Source: Bog-473 sp963741995 (GTDB lineage Bacteria > Actinomycetota > Acidimicrobiia > Acidimicrobiales > RAAP-2). From it: a stretch of 64,000 bases of DNA. Below, piece after piece: positions 27,360-40,977 of the stretch. Every line of letters starts with the position of its first letter. The stretch's first letter is position 1. The notes below the pieces were generated by a model that did not search any database, had not been told where the DNA came from, and saw nothing but the letters and a program-made list of their open reading frames with translations. Where the stretch lies: positions 248,001 through 312,000 of the forward strand of contig CAVUKI010000006.1 in NCBI GenBank assembly GCA_963741995.1, given 5' to 3'. The position numbers and the translations under genes are program-made.

Positions 27360-27588
27360 TCGAGCACCCGATCGGAAGAGCTCCGGTCGCCGTACTACGC
27401 TTTCCCGCACAGCTCACCGCCTCCGGGTCGATGGGCACTGAATCCGATACGCCAGAGACCTCCGGTGCACCCCTGGGTGCTGAAGCGGCCCGATGGGCCG
27501 GCCTGACGAGGCGACATGTTGCACGCCGGGACACCCCGGCCTGCGCCGTCGCACCGGAGACTCTGGCCGAGTCCGGTGGAGGACACCG
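27360..27588 (+). promoter_or_regulatory. Probable L10 (rplJ) leader RNA
   Basis: The 229-base region between rplA and rplJ has no gene but several stable inverted repeats: GCACCC/GGGTGC at 27467-27480, GCCGGG/CCCGGC at 27525-27540 with an ACAC loop, and a bulged helix CCGG..ACTC/GAGT..CCGG at 27554-27576 that runs directly into the GGTGGAGG ribosome binding site of rplJ. In most bacteria the L10(L12)4 complex binds such a leader and represses rplJL translation. The structure and position fit; I did not match the full family consensus base by base. Confidence 0.55.
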
Positions 27589-28308
27589 ATGGCAACGCAG
27601 AACGCAGCAAGGGCACACAAGGTCGAAGTCGTCGACGAGGTCAAGACGCGCATCAGCGCAGCGACGGCCTCCATCGTGAGCGAGTACCGCGGCCTCACGA
27701 CGTCCGAGCTCGCCGAGCTGCGGGGGTCGCTGGCCGCCGCCGGCGGCGACTACAAGATCTTCAAGAACACGCTGGTCCGGCTGGCCATCGACGGCGGCGA
27801 GTACCAGCCTCTGTCGGAGTACCTCAGTGGCCCGAGCGCCCTGACCTTCGTCCAGGGCGACATCAGCGCCGTGGCCAAGGCCCTGCGGGACTTCTCCCGG
27901 AACAACCCGCTCCTGGTGATCAAGGGCGGGCTGGCCGACGGGTCGCTCCTCTCACCGGGCGATCTGGCCGCGCTGGCCGACCTGCCGCCGCGCGAGGTGC
28001 TCCTGGCCCGCCTGGCCGGTGCCCTGGCCGCGCCGATGCAGCAGATGGCCGGGCTCTTACAGGCCCTGCCCCGCAACATGGCCTACGGGATCTCGGCGCT
28101 GATCGAGCAGCGGCAGGCCGGTGGCGAGGCCCTGCCCGCCGATGAGGCCCCGCCCGCCGAGGAGGCCCCGCCCGCCGAGGAGGCCGCAGCTCCCGCCGAG
28201 GCCGCAGCTCCCGCCGAGGAAGCTGCCGCACCCGAGCCGGTGGAGTCCGCCGGGGAGGCGGAGGCGGCACCAGAGGCGGCGGCCCCCGCCGAAGAGGCGT
28301 CCGAGTAG
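27589..28308 (+). CDS. rplJ: 50S ribosomal protein L10
   Basis: L10 anchors the L7/L12 stalk. The 239-residue product starts at ATG 27589, supported by a strong GGTGGAGG site and the family opening AHKVEVVDEVKTRI, then SEYRGLTTSELAELR and KIFKNTLVRLA. From about residue 180 there is a 55-60 residue tail made almost only of Ala, Pro and Glu (repeats of APPAEEAPPAEE and AAAPAEE), longer than the usual 170-180 residue L10 but seen in other high-GC actinobacteria. rplL follows after 61 bases. Confidence 0.95.
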   Translation: MATQNAARAHKVEVVDEVKTRISAATASIVSEYRGLTTSELAELRGSLAAAGGDYKIFKNTLVRLAIDGGEYQPLSEYLSGPSALTFVQGDISAVAKALRDFSRNNPLLVIKGGLADGSLLSPGDLAALADLPPREVLLARLAGALAAPMQQMAGLLQALPRNMAYGISALIEQRQAGGEALPADEAPPAEEAPPAEEAAAPAEAAAPAEEAAAPEPVESAGEAEAAPEAAAPAEEASE

Positions 28309-28369
28309 TCCCGATCGAATTTCCGAACCGAACCCACAAGACCGAAGCAAAGAAAGGAAGGCCAGGCAG

Positions 28370-28759
28370 ATGGCAACCCTGACCAAAGAAGAGATCCTCG
28401 ACGGGATCGCCGACCTCTCGGTGATTCAGCTGAGCGAGTTGTTGAAGGACTTCGAAGAGCGCTTCGGCGTGACGGCGGCTGCGCCCGTCGCCGTGGCCGC
28501 TGCGGCCGCCCCCGCTGCTGGCGGCGACGCTGGTGGCGAAGAGGAGAAGTCGGACTTCGACGTGATCCTCACCGCGGCCGGTGACAAGAAGATCCAGGTC
28601 ATCAAGGAGGTGCGAGCCCTCACCAGCCTCGGTCTCAAGGAGGCCAAGGACCTGGTCGAGGCCGCTCCGAAGCCGGTCCTGGAGAAGGCCAACAAGGAGG
28701 ACGCCGACAAGGCCAAGGCGGCCCTCGAGGGCGCCGGCGCCACCGTCGAGATCAAGTAG
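28370..28759 (+). CDS. rplL: 50S ribosomal protein L7/L12
   Basis: Stalk protein that recruits translation GTPases. The 129-residue product has the dimerisation domain (EEILDGIADLSVIQLSELL), an alanine-rich hinge around residues 40-58, and the C-terminal factor-binding domain (FDVILTAAGDKKIQVIKEVR, LGLKEAKDLVEAAPKPV). ATG 28370 has an AAAGAAAGGAAGG tract upstream. Identity is certain. Confidence 0.97.
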   Translation: MATLTKEEILDGIADLSVIQLSELLKDFEERFGVTAAAPVAVAAAAAPAAGGDAGGEEEKSDFDVILTAAGDKKIQVIKEVRALTSLGLKEAKDLVEAAPKPVLEKANKEDADKAKAALEGAGATVEIK

Positions 28760-28760
28760 C

Positions 28761-28779
28761 CCCCGGTCCGAGGGCCGGG
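28761..28779 (+). terminator. Hairpin after rplL, possible attenuator
   Basis: A GC-rich hairpin directly after the rplL stop: CCCGGTC (28762-28768) pairs with GGCCGGG (28773-28779) with one T-G pair and a four-base CGAG loop. There is no run of T afterwards, so it is not a canonical intrinsic terminator. Partial termination between rplJL and rpoBC is well known in other bacteria, and this is the only candidate structure I see for it here. Confidence 0.35.
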
Positions 28780-28895
28780 CGGGACACCCCTTCCGACCTG
28801 GCCCTTTGACCAGGATCCTTGACTGCGGGGGAGGCCACCCTTACCCTGTCTGGGTCCCCGGGCACCGCCCCGTTCGGCCGGCCAGGCTCAAGGGG

Positions 28896-28924
28896 TTGTA
28901 TCCAGGCACGTCCCACGATAAGAT
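28896..28924 (+). promoter_or_regulatory. Predicted sigma-A-type promoter for rpoB-rpoC
   Basis: TTGTAT at 28896-28901 and TAAGAT at 28919-28924 are separated by exactly 17 bases in the 316-base gap between rplL and rpoB (28760-29075). The -10 differs from TATAAT at two positions and the -35 from TTGACA at two. This would give a leader of about 145 bases ahead of rpoB. Nothing else in this gap looks like a gene. Confidence 0.5.
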
Positions 28925-29075
28925 GCACGGTTGCCGTGCGTCTCCGTGTCTTCGATTCCGTAATTCCCCGGTATCGACGCGCGCCCGCGAAGCCCTGATT
29001 CCCGTCCCGTCCTCGTCCGTCCCGATTCGCTTCACCGCCCTCACCCGCCGCTTTTCACTTGGGAGGAGTTGACCG

Positions 29076-32000
29076 TTGTCCTCACGGTCCCGCAGTCCCG
29101 AACGTGTCTCGTTCGCCAATATCAACGAGGCTTTGCCGCTTCCCGACTTGATCGCCATTCAGCGCGATTCGTTTCAGTGGTTCCTCGACAAGGGGTTGGC
29201 CGAGGCCTACCACGACATCAGTCCGATCGAGGACTTCACCGGCCAGCTGAGCCTGGAGCTCGAGTTCGACCCGACGGACGCCGACCTGCGCCCACCGCCG
29301 AAGTTCTCGGTGGAGGAGTGCAAGGAAAAGGACATGACGTACGCCGCGCCCGTCTTCGTGCGCGCCCGCTTCCTCAACGCCACCACGGGTGAGATCAAGG
29401 AGCAGACGGTCTTCATGGGGGACTTCCCGATGATGACCGACCGCGGCACGTTCATCGTCAACGGCACCGAGCGTGTCGTGGTGAGCCAGCTCGTGCGTTC
29501 GCCCGGCGTGATCTTCCAGCCCGGACGAGATGCCAAGACGGTCTTCACCGGCACCATCCACCCGTACCGGGGTGAGTGGATCGAGCTCGACATCGAGGCC
29601 AAGCCGGGCAAGGACGTCACTGCCGGCTGCCGCGTGGCCCGCAAGCGCCGCCTCTCCCTGTTCGTGCTCCTGCGCGCCCTGGGCTACGGCGACGAGGCCT
29701 TCCTGGACCGTTTCGTGCGCCACTTCGACTTCCTCGAAGGGCAGTGGGAGAAGGAGCGCAACCTGGCTCCGACCCGTGAAGAGGCTCTGCTCGAGATCTA
29801 CAAGCGCGCCCGCCCCGGCGAGCCGCTGTCGGCCGAGGCCGCCCGCGTCTACTTCGAGAACGCCTTCTTCAACCCGAAGCGCTACGACCTCACCCGTGTC
29901 GGCCGCTACAAGCTGAACCGCAAGCTCGGCCCGGAGATCGACCGGTTGAGCGACCTGTTCGGCATCGACATCGAGAAGCCGGCCCCGAACCAGTCGGTGC
30001 TCAGCCCCTCGGAGATCCTGGCCTCGGCCACGTACATGCTCCACCTGGCCCAGCACATGGCCGACGGTGAGTCGACGTACCGCATCGACGACCAGGACCA
30101 CTTCGCCAACCGGCGCATCCGCTCGGTCGGCGAGCTCATCCAGAACCAGGTCCGGGTCGGCCTGAGCCGCATGGAGCGGGTCGTGCGCGAGCGCATGACC
30201 ACCCAGGACGTCGAGGCCATCACGCCGCAGACGCTGATCAACATCCGCCCGGTCGTGGCCGCGGTGAAGGAGTTCTTCGGCACCTCGCAGCTGTCGCAGT
30301 TCATGGACCAGAACAACCCGCTGTCGGGCCTGGCCCACAAGCGCCGCCTGTCCGCCCTCGGGCCAGGTGGCCTGTCCCGTGAGCGCGCCGGCTTCGAAGT
30401 CCGAGACGTGCACACGTCCCACTACGGCCGCATGTGCCCGATCGAGACCCCGGAGGGCCCGAACATCGGCCTGATCGGGGCCCTGGCCACCTACGCCCGG
30501 GTCAACGAGTACGGCTTCATCGAGACCCCGTACCGCACGGTGGTCGGCGGCAAGGTCACCGACGAGGTCAGCTACCTGGCGGCCGACGAGGAAGAGGAGC
30601 ACGTCATCGCGCAGGCCAACGCTGCGGTCTCCGCGGACGGGCGCCTGACCGAGGAGCGCGTCCTGGTGCGCCGCGGCCCGCAAGGGACCGGCGTACGCAT
30701 GGGTGCTGTCAACACCTCCTACGGGACGACGTCGGAGATCGACTTCGTGCCGCCGTCCGAGGTGGACCTCATGGACGTCTCGCCGAAGCAGATCGTCTCC
30801 GTCTCGACGGCGTTGATCCCCTTCGTCGAGCACGACGACGCCAACCGGGCCCTCATGGGCGCCAACATGCAGAAGCAGGCCGTGCCGCTGGTCATGCCCG
30901 AGGCGCCGTACATCGGCACCGGGGTCGAGGCCCGCGCCGCCCGCGACGCCGGCGACGTGATCCTCGCCGAGGGCGACGGCACCGTCACCGAGATCAGCGG
31001 CGACGCCATCACGGTCGAGTACGCCCCCGGGCAGAAGGACCGCCTCGGCACGGCGCTCGGGCGCAAGGTGTACCGCCTGTCCAAGTTCCGGCGCTCCAAC
31101 CAGAACACGTGCATCAACCACCGCACGCTGGTCGCAGAAGGCCAGAGCGTGGTGCCGGGCGACCTGCTGGCCGACGGCCCCTCGACCCACAACGGTGAGC
31201 TGGCGCTGGGCAAGAACCTGCTCGTCGCCTTCATGCCGTGGGAGGGCTACAACTACGAGGACGCCATCATCCTGTCGGAGCGCCTCGTGCGCGACGACGT
31301 GCTGACGTCCATCCACATTGAGGAGCACGAGGTCGACGCCCGCGACACCAAGCTGGGCGCCGAGGAGATCACCCGGGACATCCCGAACCTGTCGGAGGAG
31401 ATCCTGGCCGACCTCGACGACCGCGGCATCATCCGCGTCGGCGCCGAGGTGGAGCCGGGCGACGTCCTCGTCGGCAAGGTGACCCCGAAGGGTGAGACGG
31501 AGCAGACGCCCGAAGAGCGGCTGCTGCGCGCCATCTTCGGTGAGAAGGCCCGCGAGGTGCGTGACACCTCGCTCAAGGTCCCGCACGGCGAGTACGGCAA
31601 GGTCATCGACGTCCGTGTCTTCTCCCGCGAGGAGTCGCACGAGCTGCCGCCGGGAGTCAACCAGCTGGTACGGGTCTATGTAGCCCAGAAGCGCAAGATC
31701 TCCGAGGGCGACAAGCTCGCCGGCCGTCACGGCAACAAGGGCGTCATCTCCAAGATCCTGCCGGTCGAGGACATGCCCTACCTGTCGGACGGCACCCCGG
31801 TCGACATCATCCTGAACCCCCTCGGCGTGCCGAGCCGGATGAACGTCGGCCAGGTGCTGGAGTCGCACCTCGGCTACGCCGCCCGCCACGGCTGGGAGGG
31901 CGTGGTGGTCAACGAGGGTGTGGGGACGAGCGCCAAGGGCGACGGTGCGGCGCGCAAGACACGGCCGCGCACCGAGCCGGCAGCCTGGGTCTCGACCCCG

Positions 32001-32665
32001 GTCTTCGACGGCGCCCACTGGGACGAGGTCGAGGACGCCGGGGCCCACCCGACGATCCAGAAGGTCTTCAGCACGCTGAACTCGGACTCGGCCAACGGTG
32101 ACGTGCAGATCGGCACCGACGGCAAGGTCACGCTCTACAACGGGCGCACCGGCGAGGTGTACGACAACCCGATCTCGGTCGGCTTCGTCTACATCCTGAA
32201 GCTGGCCCACCTGGTCGACGACAAGATCCACGCCCGCTCCACCGGCCCATACTCCATGATCACCCAGCAGCCGCTGGGTGGGAAGGCGCAGTTCGGTGGC
32301 CAGCGCTTCGGCGAAATGGAGGTCTGGGCGTTGGAAGCGTTCGGCGCGGCCTACGCCCTGCAGGAGCTCCTGACCATCAAGTCCGACGACGTGCTGGGCC
32401 GGGTCAAGGTCTACGAGGCCATCGTCAAGGGCGAGAACATCCCCGAACCGGGCATACCCGAGAGTTTCAAGGTCCTCATCAAGGAGATGCAGTCGCTCTG
32501 CCTCGACGTCGAGGTTCTCGCCGTCGACGGCCGGGAGATCGAGATGCACGAGCTGGACGAAGACGTGTTCCGCACTGCCGAGGAGCTGGGCATCGACATC
32601 AGCCGCAACGAGCGCGGCTCCGACGAAGAAGACGAGCGGCGCGCCGCAGAGAGGAGCTTCAACTA

Positions 32666-32666
<1 letters not shown>
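29076..32666 (+). CDS. rpoB: DNA-directed RNA polymerase subunit beta
   Basis: Catalytic beta subunit of RNA polymerase. The TTG start at 29076 is supported by GGGAGGA eight bases upstream and by the opening SSRSRSPERVSFANINEAL. The 1196-residue protein is contiguous and of actinobacterial length. The rifampicin region reads FGTSQLSQFMDQNNPLSGL, then HKRRLSALGPGGLSRERAG, the wild-type susceptible sequence as far as I can compare. Later landmarks are NQNTCINHRTLV, GYNYEDAIILSERLV, and the C-terminal FGGQRFGEMEVWALEAFGAA. It overlaps rpoC by one base (TAATG). Confidence 0.97.
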
Positions 32667-36733
<4,067 letters not shown>

Positions 36734-36771
36734 GCTACCCCCGTACGGCGGAAGACGAAGGAGAGGGTCGG

Positions 36772-37743
36772 TTGGCGATACCGGGGGTGGTGGGTGGCTC
36801 GGGCACTCCCGACGGCGCGGTCGTCGCGCCCGGGGCGGGCCACTACCGCCTGTCCGACATCCGGGCCCTGGAGGCCCAGTCCATCCACGTCTTCCGGGAG
36901 GTGGCGGCCGAGTTCGAGCGTCCCACGCTCATGTTCTCGGGCGGCAAGGACTCCATCGTCATGCTGCACCTGGCCAAGAAGGCCTTCTGGCCGGCGCCGG
37001 TGCCCTTCCCCGTCCTCCACGTGGACACGGGGCGCAACTTCGACGAGGTGTTGGAATTCCGGGACCGCCACGCGGCCGAGCTCGGCGTCAGGGTGGTCGT
37101 GGCCAAGGTCCAGGACGACATCGATGCCGGCCGCACGGTCGAGGACACGTCGCCCGGTGCCACGCGCAACCGGCTGCAGACGCCGACCCTGCTCCGGGCC
37201 ATTGCCGAGGGCCGGCACGACGCCGTCTTCGGCGGAGCCCGCCGCGACGAGGAGAAGGCCCGGGCCAAGGAGCGGATCTTCAGCTTCCGCGACGAGTTCG
37301 GCCAGTGGGACCCCAAGAACCAGCGGCCCGAGCTGTGGAACCTCTACAACGCCCGGCACAACAAGGGCGAGCACATCCGGGTCTTCCCGCTCTCGAACTG
37401 GACCGAGCTCGATGTCTGGAACTACATCCGGGACGAGAGCATCGACGTCCCGTCGATCTATTTCGCCCATCGCCGCCAGGTGTTCCAGCGTGACGGCATG
37501 CTCATGGCGGTCACCGAGCACCTGGCCCCCGGGGAGGGAGATCCCGTCTCCGAAACCATGGTGCGCTTCCGGACGGTCGGCGATGCCGACTGCACGGGGT
37601 GCGTCGAATCGATGGCCGAGACCATCGACCTCGTCATCGGGGAGGTGGCCAGCACCCGGCTGACCGAGCGCGGGGCCACCCGGGCCGACGACCGCATTTC
37701 GGAGGCCGGCATGGAGGACCGCAAGCGGGAGGGGTACTTCTAG
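36772..37743 (+). CDS. cysD: Sulfate adenylyltransferase small subunit CysD, copy 1
   Basis: With the CysN GTPase it makes adenosine 5'-phosphosulfate from ATP and sulfate. The 323-residue PP-loop protein has the pyrophosphate loop SGGKDS within LMFSGGKDSIVMLHLAKKAF, HVDTGRNFDEVLEFRDR, GGARRDEEKARAKER, NQRPELWNLYNARHNKGEHI and the end GMEDRKREGYF. TTG 36772 is preceded by AAGGAGA. It starts 38 bases after rpoC, so read-through from rpoBC is likely. Its stop overlaps the GTG of the cysNC gene by one base. It resembles the second copy at 39988 closely but not identically. Confidence 0.95.
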   Translation: MAIPGVVGGSGTPDGAVVAPGAGHYRLSDIRALEAQSIHVFREVAAEFERPTLMFSGGKDSIVMLHLAKKAFWPAPVPFPVLHVDTGRNFDEVLEFRDRHAAELGVRVVVAKVQDDIDAGRTVEDTSPGATRNRLQTPTLLRAIAEGRHDAVFGGARRDEEKARAKERIFSFRDEFGQWDPKNQRPELWNLYNARHNKGEHIRVFPLSNWTELDVWNYIRDESIDVPSIYFAHRRQVFQRDGMLMAVTEHLAPGEGDPVSETMVRFRTVGDADCTGCVESMAETIDLVIGEVASTRLTERGATRADDRISEAGMEDRKREGYF

Positions 37744-39605
37744 TGGCCGAGCTCCTGCGCCTGGCCACGGCCGGTTCGGTGGACGACGGTAAGTCGACCC
37801 TCATCGGCCGCCTCCTGTACGACGCCAAGGGCATATTCGAAGACCAGCTCGAGGCCATCCGCCGCACCAGCGAGCTGCGGGGCGGGACGGAGACGGACCT
37901 GGCGCTGCTGACCGACGGCCTGCGGGCCGAGCGGGAGCAGGGCATCACGATCGACGTGGCCTACCGCTACTTCGCCACACCCAAGCGCAAGTTCATCATC
38001 GCCGATACCCCCGGGCACACCGAGTACACGCGCAACATGGTCACGGGGGCTTCCAACGCGCACGTCGCCCTCATCCTGATCGACGCTCGCAAGGGCGTGA
38101 TCGAGCAGACTCGCCGCCACGCCTTCCTCTCCTCCATGCTGGGCGTGCCGCACATGGTCGTGTGTGTCAACAAGATGGACCTGATCGATTGGGACCAGGA
38201 CCGCTACGAGCGGATCAAGTCCGATTTCATGGAGTTCGCCGCCCGGTTGAACGTGCACGACATCACGTTCATCCCCATTTCGGCGTTGCGCGGGGACAAC
38301 GTGGTGCAGCGCTCCGAGCACATGTGGTGGTACGACGGCTCGCCCCTGCTGAACCACCTGGAGTCGGTCTATATCGGCAGCGACGAGAACTTCATCGACC
38401 CGCGCTTTCCCGTGCAGTACGTCATCCGGAGCCAGACGCCGGAGAACCCCGACTTCCGGGGCTACGCGGGGACGGTGGCCAGCGGCGTGCTCCGTCCGGG
38501 AGACGACGTGCTGGTCCTGCCCACCGGCACGACGTCACGCATCGCCTCCATCGCGACGGCGGACGGCGAGGTGGCCGAGGCGTTCCCGCCGATGGCCGTG
38601 GTCATCACCCTGGAGGACGACATCGCCGTCTCCCGGGGCGACATCCTCTGCCGGCCCAACAATCGCCCGACCGTCTCGCACGACATTGAGGCCACGGTCT
38701 GCTGGATGGACGACCGCTCCACGCTCGTCGAGGGGCGCGTGTATCTGCTCAAGCACAGCACGCGCACGGTGCGGGCCACCGCCCAGACCCTGCACTACCG
38801 CCTGGACGTCAACGGCCTGCACCGCGACGAGGCGGCACCGCAGCTCGAATTGAACGAGGTCGGACGTCTCACCTTTCGCTGCACCGAGCCGCTGCTGGTC
38901 GACGATTACACGACGAACCGCTCCACCGGCAGCTTCATCATCATCGACCCGATCACCAATGCGACGGTGGGTGCGGGCGTCATACGTGTCATCGCCAGCA
39001 CCCATGCCAGCCCGAACGTCGTCCGCCACGAGGACGGCCGGTTGGCGCGCCCGGACCGCTTCGCTGCGCTGGGAACGTCGGGAGCGACGCTGCTGTTCAC
39101 CGGCCTGTCCGGCGCCGGCAAGTCGACGGTGGCCGCCGGTGTGGAGGAGGCATTCGTGCGCTCGGCGCGGCCCGCCTTTCTGCTCGACGGGGACAACCTG
39201 CGCCACGGGTTGAACGCCGACCTCGGCTTCTCCGACCGTGACCGCACGGAGAATGTCCGCCGGGCCGGCGAGGTGGCATGCATGTTCGCCGAGTCTGGTG
39301 CGCTGGCGCTCATCGCTCTCATCTGCCCGTTCGAAGAGGACCGTCGACTCATCCGGGCCCTGCACGAACAGGCGGACCTCCCCTACGTCGAGGTCTTCGT
39401 CGATACGTCACTCGAGGAGTGCGAGCGCCGGGACCCGAAGGGCCTGTACGCGCGAGCCCGGGCCGGGCAGCTTCCCGGGTTCACCGGCATCGATTCCGAC
39501 TACGAGGTGCCGGCGCGGCCGGACCTGGTCCTCGGGCCCGACTCGGGCTCGCTCTCCGAGCAGGTTTCGAGCGTTCTCGAACTGCTGGACGGGATTCTGC
39601 GCTAA
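37743..39605 (+). CDS. cysNC: Bifunctional sulfate adenylyltransferase subunit 1 / APS kinase (CysNC), copy 1
   Basis: Fusion of the GTPase CysN, which drives APS synthesis, with APS kinase CysC, which makes PAPS. The 620-residue product has GTPase motifs GSVDDGKST (11-19), DTPGHTEYTRN and NKMDLIDW, an EF-Tu-like beta-barrel region, then a CysC P-loop GLSGAGKS (454-461) and DGDNLRHGLNADLGFS. The site equivalent to the phosphorylated serine of E. coli CysC (S in ISP) is cysteine here (C528 in ALICPFEEDRR), unlike copy 2. GTG start overlaps the cysD stop. Together the pair forms a complete PAPS-synthesising module as in mycobacteria. Confidence 0.94.
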   Translation: MAELLRLATAGSVDDGKSTLIGRLLYDAKGIFEDQLEAIRRTSELRGGTETDLALLTDGLRAEREQGITIDVAYRYFATPKRKFIIADTPGHTEYTRNMVTGASNAHVALILIDARKGVIEQTRRHAFLSSMLGVPHMVVCVNKMDLIDWDQDRYERIKSDFMEFAARLNVHDITFIPISALRGDNVVQRSEHMWWYDGSPLLNHLESVYIGSDENFIDPRFPVQYVIRSQTPENPDFRGYAGTVASGVLRPGDDVLVLPTGTTSRIASIATADGEVAEAFPPMAVVITLEDDIAVSRGDILCRPNNRPTVSHDIEATVCWMDDRSTLVEGRVYLLKHSTRTVRATAQTLHYRLDVNGLHRDEAAPQLELNEVGRLTFRCTEPLLVDDYTTNRSTGSFIIIDPITNATVGAGVIRVIASTHASPNVVRHEDGRLARPDRFAALGTSGATLLFTGLSGAGKSTVAAGVEEAFVRSARPAFLLDGDNLRHGLNADLGFSDRDRTENVRRAGEVACMFAESGALALIALICPFEEDRRLIRALHEQADLPYVEVFVDTSLEECERRDPKGLYARARAGQLPGFTGIDSDYEVPARPDLVLGPDSGSLSEQVSSVLELLDGILR

Positions 39606-39987
39606 CTCATTCGAACCAGCCCCGTGGCGGCCGGCGGCAAGCGCCCGCAACGACCATCGGGACGAGGCCGCATCATCGTGCACGTCGGTGGTGTTCGACG
39701 TCGTGTGTGCCTCAATGTCGGATGGCGCGCCGCGACCCGCGTTGTCAACCGTACGATTGTTTGCCCGTTCCTTCTCGCGTCGGCGGGTGATGTGTCGGTC
39801 GACAAGCGTGCGACTGTCGCGACGAGATGAATTTCTCTCGCAACTCTCTGTATTGAGGTCCGGGCACTTCCTTTCCGCGTTCGCGGCGTCTTACCATGCA
39901 CCCGGGAAGAGGAACGTGGGTGATGCCGCGAGCCTCGACGGCTCTGTTGTCTCGGAGTTGTCAAAGCAATGTCGGAGGCGCCCATCG
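39606..39987 (+). promoter_or_regulatory. 382-base gap between the two cysD-cysNC modules
   Basis: No convincing gene. Short open frames on both strands lack ribosome binding sites, have no recognisable motifs and show arginine-rich noise typical of GC-rich DNA read out of frame. The stretch 39840-39900 is less GC-rich than the flanks and probably holds the promoter for the second module, but I found no hexamer pair with correct spacing. A GGAGG at 39973-39977 is the likely ribosome binding site for cysD copy 2. Confidence 0.4.
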
Positions 39988-40977
39988 ATGGTCAGACCCA
40001 CGGCACCACACAGTCAGTACGCCGGGCCCATCTCACCTGACGCTGGTCGTGACGGTGAACCGGAGAGCACGGGCGCGTACAAGCTCAGCCACTTCGGCGC
40101 GCTGGAGGCCCAGTCGATCTACATCATCCGCGAAGTGGCCGCTGAGTTCGAGCGTCCCGCCCTGTTGTTCTCCGGCGGGAAGGACTCGATCGTCATGTTG
40201 CACTTGGCGCGCAAGGCGTTCTTTCCGTCTTCACCGCCATTTCCGGTGGTGCACATCGACACTGGGCGCAACTTCCCCGAAGTCCTCGATTTCCGTGACC
40301 GCACGGTGGAAGGTCTCGGGCTCCGGCTGGTGATCGGTCACGTGCAGGACGACATCGACGCCGGGCGCATCTCCGAAGAAACGGGCGCTCGGGCGACCCG
40401 CAACAAGCTCCAGACGCCGACGCTGCTGCGCACGATCCGCGGGAACGAATTCGACGCCCTCTTCGGAGGCGCTCGACGGGACGAGGAGAAGGCGCGCGCC
40501 AAAGAGCGGATCTACAGTTTCCGCGACCAGTACGGGCAGTGGGATCCGAAGAACCAGCGCCCCGAGCTGTGGAATCTCTACAACGCCCGGCACAACAAGG
40601 GCGAGCACATCCGGGTCTTTCCGCTGTCCAACTGGACGGAGCTCGATGTGTGGCAGTACATCGCCGACGAGCAAATCGAGGTGCCCTCCATCTATTTCTC
40701 TCACCAACGCACGGTCTTCGTGCGAGACGGCATGCTGATGTCGGTCAACGAACACCTCGTGCCCGACGAGGGAGCAGAGCTGTTCGAGGCACAAGTCCGG
40801 TTTCGCACGGTGGGAGATGCCGACTGCACCGGGTGCGTCGAGTCGCCGGCCCGCACGGTGGGGGACATCATCGAAGAGGTGGCGGTGACGAGGCTCACCG
40901 AGCGTGGCGCCACCCGCGCCGACGACCGCATCTCGGACAGTGGAATGGAAGACCGCAAACGGGAGGGTTATTTCTAA
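39988..40977 (+). CDS. cysD: Sulfate adenylyltransferase small subunit CysD, copy 2
   Basis: Second PP-loop ATP sulfurylase subunit, 329 residues. It carries LLFSGGKDSIVMLHLARKAF, HIDTGRNFPEVLDFRDR, GGARRDEEKARAKER and ends GMEDRKREGYF like copy 1; by eye about three quarters of positions match, with differences spread along the protein. ATG 39988 is chosen because GGAGG lies about ten bases upstream and it gives an N terminus similar in length to copy 1. Codons look less GC-extreme than copy 1, so this is an old duplication or a transfer, not a fresh tandem copy. It overlaps cysNC copy 2 by one base (TAATG). It is the last sulfate-activation unit before the polysaccharide-type locus. Confidence 0.94.
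   Translation: MVRPTAPHSQYAGPISPDAGRDGEPESTGAYKLSHFGALEAQSIYIIREVAAEFERPALLFSGGKDSIVMLHLARKAFFPSSPPFPVVHIDTGRNFPEVLDFRDRTVEGLGLRLVIGHVQDDIDAGRISEETGARATRNKLQTPTLLRTIRGNEFDALFGGARRDEEKARAKERIYSFRDQYGQWDPKNQRPELWNLYNARHNKGEHIRVFPLSNWTELDVWQYIADEQIEVPSIYFSHQRTVFVRDGMLMSVNEHLVPDEGAELFEAQVRFRTVGDADCTGCVESPARTVGDIIEEVAVTRLTERGATRADDRISDSGMEDRKREGYF

Noticed and set aside
28761..28779. Strong intrinsic terminator after rplL
   Set aside because: The hairpin is real but no T run follows, so I list it only as a possible attenuator.
39624..39830. 68-codon open frame between the two cys modules
   Set aside because: Arg-rich, no ribosome binding site, no motif, partly overlapped by equally poor frames on both strands.
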